From: Heterotrichella gracilis
Taxonomy: Eukaryota; Sar; Xanthophyceae; Tribonematales; Xanthonemataceae
NCBI GenBank assembly: GCA_032358255.1
Contig: JAULBX010012985.1
Span: forward strand, 36,708 to 100,707
Direction: 5' to 3'
Length of the DNA stretch: 64,000 nucleotides
This document shows, piece by piece, positions 50,900 to 60,693 of this stretch (within the stretch, counting starts at the first letter, position 1; every line of letters begins with the position of its first letter). A program made the position numbers and the translations under genes. The notes beneath the pieces were generated by a model that saw only the letters and a list, made by a program, of their open reading frames with translations, was not told where the DNA came from and made no database searches.

Positions 50900-50948
50900 T
50901 ACTACAACGAAGCATGTTCACGTCCACACTATTCTGTAAGCTACCCAT

Positions 50949-52789
50949 CTAGAAGCCAGTAGCTGGGGGCAGGGGCGAGCTAGTGTCGATTGGCACACCC
51001 GCCAGGCGGTCGGTGAGCTGCTGCAGCACAGGCTTCCTCTCAATCAATTCCTGCACAGCGAAGGCTGCGACAGCAAGCATGGCCAAGCGCCCATTGTTCA
51101 GCTCCTTGGTCTGCATGTCCTTCCTGCCAGCTGGGTCCTGGGGGAGCAGGCCCAGGGGGTCGAACCCTCCATTGCCGGGCTCATAGTCGTCCCTGAGGGT
51201 GTAGAAGCGGGAGCCGGTGGGGAAGGCCCAGCCCACCGCCACGCGGTAAGATTCGGCGATGCCGATGGCGATGGTGATGGGCAGCCAGAAGATGGTGCCC
51301 TTCGCCTCCACTTGCTGGAAGTGGGTGAGGGCGGGGCCTGCGGTGGGAAAGGGCAAATTAGGGTCAGAATTGGTGGCAACAATCCCTTTCTGCAAGGTTG
51401 GCATTTGCAAGTACAATGCCATACCAATATGTTATTTCCCAGCAATAGATCTAATTATGTACAATGACTGACAATGCATATTCAATGCATATTTGCATGG
51501 GCAACAATTTCTACCCTTTATGATACTACTGCAGGCGCATAGCTCTTAGGCATAAATCAACAACCATATTCCTCCATGCATACAGGTTCAGAGGACACTG
51601 AACCACAAGTAATGGGTCCTACCTGTCACGTGTGGGAAGGGTGCGGATTGCCAGTCAGCCACAAACTGCTCCTGCACCAGCCAGCCCAGGGCAGCCAACA
51701 TGGCAACGCGGCCGTGGGTGATCTCACTCTCCCTCCACCTGCAGGATTCAACAATAGGTTTCCAGTGTTCGGCATGGAAATCCAACTAAATCAATGATGC
51801 CACATATGGGCACTACAATCAGGTGGAATTGGCTGCGCATGGCGAATAGGACTTGGCTGTTAACATACTGCCATGCCAGTGGTGCTGTGGCAAGGTTTTA
51901 AGACACCATTCCAGTACAAATGAGCAGAGGATGCTGGCCCTGCCAGTGGCGCCAAACTACCCCTCCAAAAGTGGGTGCAGCACTCGCCCAACTCATGCCA
52001 TTTTGTCTGGCAAAGACTGATGCAGAACATCTCATACCCCACACAATGTTTCTGGCTACCTAAGTAACTTCACAGACATAGAGTGCCATCAAATTTTGCA
52101 CTGCCAGCATGCACCCTCTGGCACCGCAGTCAGCCAACACCCACCTGCGCAGCTCCTTCTTTGGCTCGTTGGTTGAGCCCACGTATGCCAGCATGTTGAG
52201 GGGGTCGAACAGGTTGGGGAAGGGCTGGCTCACACCGGGCATCTTCTTGGCGTCTGCATAGGAATCAACAGAAATTGTCAGGGATGGAACTGTGGGTTCT
52301 TCAGGCAGGGCTGGGGCAGGGTTGGGTATTCGCAGGAGCATGACAGTGTGCCTCATATGACGCGCAAGCACGAGGAACACAAAGCGACAGGACAGGAGAC
52401 TTTACTGCTCTAAATGAACCATTCTGGTGATTTGCAGCGACGAACTAGGCCCCAACAGGCAATGTGTGCATGCGCATGCCGCTTCTAGACATGACTAACT
52501 TCAAGGAATTGAGTTCCCAGATCAGGCAAATGTGCAGGCTGCAGTGCAGGGTGCAGGGGGTATACTTACATGTGATGATGTCCTCGTCCACCTGGGGGGA
52601 GGTGGGGCCGGAGGAGCCGCCGGAGATGTCGTCAGCGAACTTCTTCATCTCCTCGATGGGGCCCTTGGAGGCATACACGGTGTTGGCCAGGGTCCTGCGG
52701 GGCGCCTTGCTGCTGCCGCCCAGGCTCGCGCGCCGCAGCGCGGGCGTGGTGGCGAGGATGCACCTCGAGGTGAGACCGGAAGCCATCAT
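50949..52789 (-). CDS. LHCSR: Light-harvesting complex stress-related protein (LHCSR/LI818 type)
   Basis: Four exons join in frame: 52789..52570, 52253..52145, 51738..51623, 51337..50949 (277 aa). LHCSR proteins bind chlorophyll and xanthophylls in thylakoid membranes and dissipate excess excitation as heat (qE) in algae. A Ser/Arg/Thr-rich chloroplast transit peptide fills roughly the first 35-40 residues. Three helices follow: helix 1 with [13 protein letters not shown] (112-124), helix 2 with [17 protein letters not shown] (169-185), and helix 3 with [16 protein letters not shown] (226-241). [15 protein letters not shown] between helices 2 and 3 is diagnostic of the LHCSR branch rather than LHCA/LHCB. 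The ATG at 52789 is followed directly by a second ATG, and either could start. A TATA-like box lies upstream. Compared with Chlamydomonas LHCSR3, the tail after helix 3 is short of acidic residues ([22 protein letters not shown]). LHCSR genes are typically induced by high light; no such element was identified here. Confidence 0.93.
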
Positions 52790-52898
52790 GGTGATCAAGT
52801 GTTTGGTTGAAAGGGGGTGTCAAAAGGGAGGCAGTGGAATTGATCAAGTTGACTGGGTAGTAAGAAGTGGAAGTGGGTATAGATCGGGGTCAGCGCGA

Positions 52899-52905
52899 AT
52901 ATATA
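52899..52905 (-). promoter_or_regulatory. TATA-like box of LHCSR
   Basis: The sequence atatata lies about 110 bases upstream of the LHCSR ATG, in an otherwise GC-richer promoter. Position suits a core promoter with a leader of about 80 bases. Confidence 0.45.
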
Positions 52906-54487
52906 CTGGCACCTGCGACTCGTGTGCGGGTTCAGCACTTTAGGTTCCACCCTCTTTTGCACCAGCACTTTTTTGTGTGGCCTTGAGAGGCTGAGGCGCA
53001 CTTCGCGGCACCCGCCCCCCAGCTACCGGGCACATACATGTGCGCCCCCTTCACCGCACGCATATAAAGCCTAACTTCCACACTCCTTCGGGCAAGTTGT
53101 TCTCGTTTCAGAAACCTCCACCTTGTGAGAAGAGCGCGCCACGACGCGCTGCGCGCCTGCCCTCCCCAACCACACAGGGAGCCCCGGTGACAGTCGACCT
53201 GCTGCACCACTTCGCTGCATGCATGCATCTGCAGCACCCACACACATCGCATGCTTGGGCCACGCGTGGGGGAGGGTCACCCAGTGAGACACGGCATATC
53301 TTGCTTGATGCCTCATGCAGAGAGTTCCCACTGCTTTGCGGGCCAGCTCCTCCTCCTGTTGCCACAAAGGTCAGGGTACATGTGGCAGGCAATAACCTTA
53401 GGGTTCCCATTGGCATGCATGACCAGTGGTAACTTAACCCTCACTGATACCCTGCCGCTGATGTGGTGTGCACACATGACTAACCCACCTTGATGGGCAG
53501 ATGGACTGTGGACGTTTTGCCAGATGTTTAGCTGGCTGCCGGTTGCCACAGCAGATGCCTCTAGGGTTGCACTAGAGTTGCACTGGTGATTCTGCAGCAG
53601 ATCAGGCCCACCACCTAGAAGCATGCTCTTTTGGGCAACCCATTTCAGCTCCTCATAGATTGGGCAGTGTGGTAAAAGTTGAGACTTCACAGTACCATGT
53701 AGCCCCGTTTCTGCCATGACAGCTGCCACTGCTGTGCCACAGCCGGGCTGCACAGCTGCACCAACTGGTTAGCCCAAGACCGTCGTTCAGTTTCACCACG
53801 CAAAGGCTTCAATGCACATTGCCAACTACAGTGAATGCAACGCAGATTCTGGACAGGCCCACCACCGATGTCAATGTTTTTGAGCTACTCATGGGGGCAA
53901 GAGATGATCTTAGAGCAGCTGGTACACACGGCTTGCACCGACAGCGGCTAGCGGTTTAGAAACACACCAGCGCGCCTCGAGCCTGTTCCCAGCGCTGGTC
54001 ACATGTGATGCTTTATTGACAAGTCTGGGAAAGGTGCTAAAAAGTGCGGCCATTGGCCAACGGTGCCACATAGTCCATGGCCTGCATGCGTACCACAGGT
54101 GGTGCCTTACTGGCTCTAGGAGGCTTACCAAGATGGCAGCAGAATAAGCTGAAGGGTTAACCCTGAACCCTAAACCTGGGTCAGCTATTAAACCCTAAAC
54201 ACAGCTGCGGCAGCCAACACAGTCGTGGCATGGCTCTACGCCGCCAGCCTGATGCTACGTGACCTCTTGGGGTTGACGCTGTGATTAGGGTTTAGGGTTA
54301 ATAATATTGCGCCATGACTGCATGCGCGCTGGTGAGGGTGCACTCACTAAATTCTCAGCGTGATTGCTGACCGTTCACAATGTCACTGCAGCCTCTGCAT
54401 GCTGCCTGCGGGTGACTACTCATGTGCCATAGTTGCTGCCCCCTGGCGGTGGCTTATGCCACCACACATGATGAACGTGCGTGGCCT

Positions 54488-54570
54488 CTGGTGACTCACA
54501 GGGACCTCTCCGCCATGCCCGTTGCCGCGCGCTGGTGCCTGCCCCCCCCTTGCATGGGCTGCCCAGATGG
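54488..54570 (-). repeat. Downstream copy of the CSN1 terminal exon end
   Basis: The segment cagggacctctccgccatgcc through gcgcgctggtgcctgcccc and tgcatgggctgccca repeats the region at 54615-54680 with few changes. It lies beyond the stop codon on the minus strand. Confidence 0.85.
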
Positions 54571-54611
54571 TTCATGCCACCACATGATTCATGCCATTGC
54601 TGGTGATGCAT

Positions 54612-57600
54612 TCACAGGGACCTCTCCGCCATGCCCATTGCCGCGCGCTGGTGCCTGCCCCCCCCCTGCATGGGCTGCCCACGCTGCACAAAGTCGTGCT
54701 GCATGATGCTCGCGCGCAGCAGCAGCGCGCGGGTGGTGCGCAGGCAGTCCTCGCCTGCAGGGGGGTAGGAGGGTGTTGGGGATACTGGGTAGGGGAATAG
54801 GGTTTTGTGCGGGTGCAGGGCGGGGCAGCGCAAGGGGTGGGTGGAGGCGGGGTTGGTGGGTTACAGCGGCACAGGGAGAGGGAGGAGATAGGGTTTTGCG
54901 GTGTGCTGTGGTGCATGATACTGGCATGCGGCAGCAGCGCGCAGGTGGTCCGCGGGCACTTCTTGCCTGCAGGGGGTTAGTGGCGATGGTTGAATAGGGT
55001 GGAAGGACTCTGCCCAGCATCAGGACTCTGCCCAGCATCATCAGGGCGCAGGTGGTGCACAAGAAGTTGTCATTAATAGGACAGGGCCTTGCCCAACTGA
55101 TGTGCCCCTTCATCATTTTGTAGCAGGGCGTAGGGTTTGCGCTAGGGTTTGCGCGCTCACCGTGCTGCATGGCCCCATGGAAGGTCGTGTTCCTCTGGTT
55201 GGCGGTGCGCGCATACAGCACCTTGGCGTGGGAGTCGATGCGTGCCTTGACCTGCCCGCTCATGATGAGGTCCGCAAGCTCACGCTCTATGCCACTGCAG
55301 CAGGGGGGTAGCGGCGATTGTGGGTTTGGGGGATGAGGCAGTGGTGGGTGGGGTGGCACAAGAGATTCTAGTTCGTTTACTTTCGCTGCATAATGCAAGC
55401 AGAGTGGGGTCGTGGGTGATGGGGTGTTGAAGTGGTCGATGCGGGCCTTGACCTGTACGCTCATGATGAGGTCTATGCCGCTGCCCAAGGGAGGGGAAGG
55501 CGGTGGTGGGTGGGTGGTGACAGAGTGGGGGTAGCCCTTTGCCATGCCGCTGCAGAATGGCAGCCCAATGGTGTCCAGGTCGAAGCACGTGAAGGGCAGG
55601 GTGCACAGGACGAGGGCGCGGGTGCGGTACCCACCTCGCCTCCCCGCCACCACCTTCACCGCCACCACCAAGGCAACCCCACTTCCCCTCCCCTCCCCTC
55701 CTCTCCTACTCCCCTCCCCCCCCCCCCCCAAACCACCACCACCACCACCAGCACCGCCACCCACCTGACGTCCGTGTTGAACGCCGCCGCCATGGTGTGC
55801 AGGTTGACCGAGGTAAAGGGAACGGAGTACTGGATGAGGGTGCGGGAGCAGTACCCACCCTCACCTCCCCGCCACCACCTTCACCAAGGCAATCCCCCCT
55901 CCCCTCCCCTCCCCTCCCCTCCCCGTCACCACCATCAACGCCATCTCCAGGCAGTTCCCCCTACCGACACCCACCAGCACCACCCCCACCCACCTGACGT
56001 CCGTGTTGAACGCCGCCGCCATGGTGTGCAGGTTGACCGACGTGAAGGGCACTGTGTACTGGATGAGGGCGCGCGAGCGGATTGCTGCGTACAGGTGCGC
56101 CACGTGGGGGTGCAGGTGGATGTCGAGTGCCAGCTGGCGCTGCAGGCGGGCCAGGGTGTTGAGGGCGCGGGTGTAGCGGGAGGCGTGGAAGTCAGAGATG
56201 AGCTCGCGCACCTGGGGGTGGGTGGGAGGGAAGTTTAGATTAACCTTGAAAAATAATGGATATTTTTTAGGGTAGAGGGCAGGTTTGAAGCGCAGTGCAG
56301 CATTTCCTAAGGTGGTTTGGGGTTGCACAAGGTGAGGGTTTGGGTTGCGTTTGGGGTGGGATTCCTTGTGGCGATAGATGAGTGCACGTGTGTGACGGGA
56401 GACGTGGAATTCAGAGGTGAGCTCGAATCATCAGGTGTAGCATGTACACCAATGTCCTGAGTCATCTCCCTGCCCTGCGCCGCCTCCACCGCCATAGCAG
56501 CATCTCCTCAACTTCTACGCACCTCCGGCACCAGCTCCAGCACCTCTGTGAACCCCACCTTGTCCACCACCTCGCACTTGAGCTCCCATCCAACCTCCAA
56601 CGGCAGCCATCTGCCTCCCTTGCCACCACTCACCTCCCATCCCCACCACCATCCCCCAGCATCCCACCCACCTCTGGCACCAGCTCCAGCATCTCCCTGA
56701 ACCCCACGTTGTCCACCACCTTGGACTTGAGCTCCTGGCGGTCAAAGGAGGCAAGCGCGCACAGGCCGCCATACAAAGCCAGGTCCTGGGGGGAAAGGGG
56801 AATGTAATAAGACAAAAACTAGTAGGGCCTTGTTATTCAGTTTTCTACCCTTGGGGAGGGGGAGGGCAAGGGGTGTGTGGAGAGGTGGCGTGGCGCAAAG
56901 CGCAGTCTGGGGCGGAGGGGTTATAAGTGGAAAGAAACGGGACGGCATGTGGGATTTTAGCTCCTGGCGGTCAAAGGAGGCAAGGGCGTACAGGCTGCCT
57001 ACAGGGCCAGGTCCTGTGAGTGGGTAAATAGGTGAGTGGGTCAACGACCCATGTAAAATGCCTTTTTGCAGGGGAAATGGTGGGTGGATCGGTGCGCTTT
57101 TGGGGAAGGAAAGGTACCAAACAAACCCTGCCAATACCCCTCACCTGCGGCGCATTGACCTCGCACCACCGCAACCCCAGCTCAGGGCTGAACCCCATGA
57201 ACCTAATCCAAAACCCTAATTAAAACCCTAATAAATCCCCAGCAGCAACCCTCACCTGCGGCGCGAGGACCTCGCACCACTGCGACCCCAGCTCAGGGCT
57301 GACCTCCGTGAACCGAACCCAAAACCCTACCCAAAACCCTAGCAGCCACCCTCACCTGCGGCGCGATGACCTCACACCACTGCGACCCAAGCTCAGGGCT
57401 GACCTCCGTGAACCTGCGCGCTGCTGTGCGGTACTTCTTGGTCTCCAGGGCCAGCAGTCCAGCCGCCACCTTGATCTTGCCGGCAATCACTGGGTCCTGC
57501 AGAGGGGGTACAAAATGTAGAGGGGGTAAAAAATATAGAGGGGGTAAAGAAAAGCAGGGCCGCAGCCACCTTGATCTTGCCGGCAATCACTGGGTCCTGC

Positions 57601-59999
57601 GGGGAGTGCAATAAAGTGGTTTAATTACTGAAAGAAATTGACGTTTAATGAAGCGTCATGTGCTGATTCTGCCGGGGAGTTTTATGACGTGTCATTCCAT
57701 GTGATGATCCTACCAGCGATCATGGGGTGGGTGGAGCGGAGCGGTGATCGGGAGTTTGATTGCAATTGTCACCCAATTGACAATGCAACGACTGCCATGT
57801 GGCATCCCCCAATCCCGCATCCCCACTCTCCACCACCTCCGGAGTCTGCTCCGCCTTCTGCACGTAGTTGTGCACATGCGTGTAGTTGCCCAACCCCCAA
57901 CCCCTACCACTGCAGACATCCATTCCACCTCAAATGCACATGAATGCAACCGTCGATAACCCCCCCACCATCCCAAGCACCACCACCTCCAATTCCTGAT
58001 TTGCATTGTGTGCCTGTAAATGCAGTTCGGTCATGACTCATGACCCCTACCCCCAACCCCGCCCAACTCACCACCACCTCCAGCGTCTGCTCCCCATTCT
58101 GCACGTAGTTGTGCACATGCATGCCATTGGCCGCCCCCCACCCACAACCATCCAACCCCCACTCCCGCATCCCCACTCACCACCACCTCCGGCGTCTGCT
58201 CCGCCTTCTGAACATAGTTGTGCACGTGCGTGTAGTTGCCCATCTCCAGCGCCACCTTGACTATGTGCAGGCACATGGTGATGATGTGGCGCGAGGTGGT
58301 GCAGTAGTCGCGCGTGCGCACGTAGCTCTTGAACGCGCCCTGCGGGTGGAGGTGGGTGGGAGGATGGTGTGCGTTGGGAAATGTGGGGATCAATCCAGCA
58401 GTGGTGGTGGTGTGCACGTGGATGTAATTGCCGGAAGGCCATGTTTGAATTTGTGCAGGCACGTGGTGATGATGTGGCGAGGTGGTGCAGTAGTCGCGCG
58501 TGCGCACGTAGCTCTTCAACGCGCCCTGTGAGTGGGGTGTGGGGGGAGCTATGGGAAGTGTGGGGGGTGGTGGCATTCATGGAAGTTGGGTCACATGGGT
58601 AGCAACCCAGCGCAGTGGTGGAGGTGGAGGTGTGTACGTGCGTGTAGCTCTTGAACGCGGGGTGAAATGGGGGGTGGAGGCAGGTCAGGTTGGGACAGCG
58701 CCAGTTGCGGTGATGGGGATTTGGCTAAATTCCGAACCCCAGCCCACTGTGGCCCAACCGCCATGCAGCTAACCACTGGAATGCAGACATGGCAACCATC
58801 ATCGCCACCACGTGGTGCAGCAAAGACAGCGGCACCCACCACCACCACCTGCATATCCACCACCGCCACCACCACCTTGACTGCCACAGCCACCCATCCA
58901 GCAGGTCTCCACTCTCGTAGAATACCACCCCCGGCTCGCAGTGTCCCATGCACCACCACCACTACCACCACCACCCACCTGCAGGTCCCCCCTCTCATAA
59001 AAGAAATCCCCCAGCTCGTTGTGCCCCTGGCGTATGCTCTCCTTGATCAGGTTAGTCTTGAAGTGGTTCAGCTCCGTCTCGAGCTTGTCCTGCTTCTGGG
59101 CCGCCCTGTTGTCAATAATATCCACCCAGTCCCTGCAAAAAACGGGTTGCAATGTCACAGTTGCAGTTATTTGCCTGTCCCAGGTGACTGGGCACACGTT
59201 ATGTATATCCATCCACTCCCTGCAATTCCTGAGTGCCAGGTTGGTTGGACAGGATCAAGTAAACAGACGTTGGTGGGACAAACTTGGTTGGAACACATAG
59301 GTTGCAGGGCTGGACCAACTGGGTTGGTTGGACAAAACAAGGATGGTTATCTAGGCAGTGGCCACTGTATGCAGGTACAGCACTTGTGGGTACCTGTCTG
59401 CTATGTACTTTGGCCCCAGCCTGCCCCCTATGCGCTTCATCACGTCGAGGTACCGGCTGGTGTTCTCAGTCTGTGAGCAAGGGAGTCGAGGTTTTTCAAA
59501 AGGTGGCAAGGAACAAGGGTTTTGCAGTGCAGCCAGGCAAGCAGTGCCCCAGGCACAGCTTGTTGCCACCCAGCTCTGTTTTGGGAAGGATGCTAGGTGA
59601 CCCACTGTGCACTGTATTTTGCATCAGGTCTGTGACATAGAAGTGATATAAACTGGTCCACCTAGTTATTCAAGCACCAGCCGGGCAGAGAGAGAAGGAG
59701 TATTGCTTGGGCATTGACAAAGCACTGGTGGCACCATACCTTTTTGAGCTCATCTGCAGCCAGTTTCAGAGCTTCCAGCTCCAGAGGGGTGTGGCCTGAC
59801 CTATCAGCGATAAAAATCAGCCGATCTATCTTTGCATGCGAGGTGTAGTTTGAAGCATACGCCTACAGGAGAGCCAAGGCAGGGAGTCTTGATAAATCCT
59901 GACATGCATCATCAGTGCACCCACCATGCATGCAGGACGATGCAGCCTGTGGCTTACCTCCAGGTCGAAGCTGAACTCCTCTGGCTGATCGATTTCCAT
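54612..59999 (-). CDS. CSN1: COP9 signalosome complex subunit 1
   Basis: Ten exons join in frame: 59999..59958, 59862..59740, 59470..59394, 59132..58979, 58339..58181, 57496..57356, 56785..56672, 56211..55994, 55294..55161, 54754..54612 (434 aa, against about 440 in plants). CSN1 is a PCI-domain scaffold subunit of the COP9 signalosome, which removes NEDD8 from cullins in the nucleus and cytosol. Recognisable blocks in order are: [145 protein letters not shown], the winged-helix [28 protein letters not shown], and a C-terminal [12 protein letters not shown]. The N-terminus is short. Copies of exon ends occur in at least five introns, which makes automatic gene prediction here error-prone. The last residues after HDF depend on a 9-G run; one base more or less would change the tail. 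Confidence 0.93.
54935..55075 (-). repeat. Upstream partial copies of the CSN1 last-exon acceptor
   Basis: The stretches 54935-54975 and about 55030-55065 repeat gcagcagcgcgc-ggtggt-cgc-g plus the tgcctgcag acceptor in decayed form. Confidence 0.65.
55430..55860 (-). repeat. Copies of CSN1 exon 9 acceptor part and exon 8 donor part
   Basis: The stretch 55434-55490 repeats part of exon 9 (gcgggccttgacctg and ctcatgatgaggtc). The stretches 55752-55860 and about 55556-55632 repeat the exon 8 end (acctgacgtccgtgttgaac, then gccatggtgtgcaggttgac, then the gtactggatgagg segment). The nearer copy is highly similar and keeps a GT donor on the minus strand. Confidence 0.85.
56515..56590 (-). repeat. 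Downstream copy of the CSN1 exon 7 donor end
   Basis: The segment accagctccagca, then accccac-ttgtccaccacct, then cttgagctcc repeats the used exon end at 56672-56735, about 150 bases downstream. Confidence 0.8.
56952..57015 (-). repeat. Upstream copy of the CSN1 exon 7 acceptor end
   Basis: The segment agctcctggcggtcaaagg through caggccaggtcctg-like text repeats 56730-56790. The copy has lost several bases in the middle, so it is out of frame. Confidence 0.75.
57138..57603 (-). repeat. Copies of both ends of CSN1 exon 6
   Basis: The donor side recurs twice downstream on the minus strand, at about 57138-57202 and 57249-57318 (ctcacctgcggcgc, cctcgcaccac, cagctcagggctga), with telomere-like aaaccctaa text between. 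The acceptor side recurs once upstream at about 57557-57603. Confidence 0.85.
57827..58130 (-). repeat. Two downstream copies of the CSN1 exon 5 donor end
   Basis: The stretches 57827-57895 and 58066-58130 repeat caccacctcc-g-gtctgctcc, then ttctgcacgtagttgtgcac of the exon end at 58181. The nearer copy has the donor GT on the minus strand. Confidence 0.85.
58436..58660 (-). repeat. Upstream copies of CSN1 exon 5
   Basis: The stretch 58436-58545 repeats most of the first 90 bases of exon 5 including an AG acceptor, but an internal deletion (gatgtggcga against gatgtggcgcga) shifts its frame. A shorter copy (gtagctcttgaacgcg) lies at about 58643-58658. Confidence 0.85.
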
Positions 60000-60693
60000 A
60001 TTAGCTAGTTGCTTCACCACCCAGGGCAGCACATCAGTACAGAACAGTAGAATGCATTCACACTGTACGCACGTACACCGCTTGCCCACCTACACGTAGC
60101 CTACTAACAAAAAGGTTGCATTCGTGCTGTGTTCCAGGAAGAAGTTTAGCTACAGTAGTCACTGTGTTTTATTACATAGCAGCAATCACCGGGTTCCACA
60201 CCCATGCACAATATGGATTCAGTGCCCACGTCACAGTTTTCACTCAAACACTTTCCTTCAAGCTCCAGCACGGTGAATGCAGCATATAGATACTAAAGGC
60301 CCATGAGTTTAGCTGCTTGTTGCTACAGAACCTGGGTTATAAGCTGATGGGCATTGCGCATGCATGCAAGTGGGCACTGTGGAAGGCTGAATACATCAAA
60401 GATAAAAAGTTGTTGAAGCAGCAGGCTGATCCCTACTTTCTTGTTACATTGTCCAGCTGATGTGAACGTTCCTGCCTATCCTTGACCTGTTCGTGTGCCA
60501 CCATAACAGCCCTTGGTTCTAGTATCTGTCGATTGGCATCTCAGTCCGTGTTGGGAGGTTGATTACTCTTAGCTGAAGAGTCACAGAGCGTCTGTTACAC
60601 AGGAACAGCTTCCAAGGCTCAATCTTAACTTCCAACTGGTACAGATAGCAGTGTTGACAGAAGCTACAGCTTAGAGCATCCCTCGCTGCAACC
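60000..60693. other. Head-to-head promoter region of CSN1 and gamma-SNAP
   Basis: This stretch of 694 bases separates two divergent ATGs. No TATA box or long repeat is obvious. A shared bidirectional promoter is plausible by spacing only. Confidence 0.5.

Larger units (their letters stand above)
49052..50948. other. Convergent intergenic region, GT90 and LHCSR 3' ends
   Basis: Apart from the exon copies and the palindrome/tandem cluster at 49671-49835, the sequence is AT-rich from 50040 onward and holds no gene that I can support. Confidence 0.6.
52790..54611. other. Intergenic: LHCSR promoter side and CSN1 3' side
   Basis: No gene is seen. Open frames at 53040-53430 overlap on both strands without splice context. 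The right part (54480-54600) contains a copy of the CSN1 terminal exon. Telomere-like ccctaaac words lie at 54165-54200 and 54285-54300. Confidence 0.6.

Noticed and set aside
54589-55764. 391-codon minus-strand open frame across CSN1
   Set aside because: It runs through CSN1 introns in a frame different from the conserved exons and is kept open by low-complexity C/T-rich text and exon copies.
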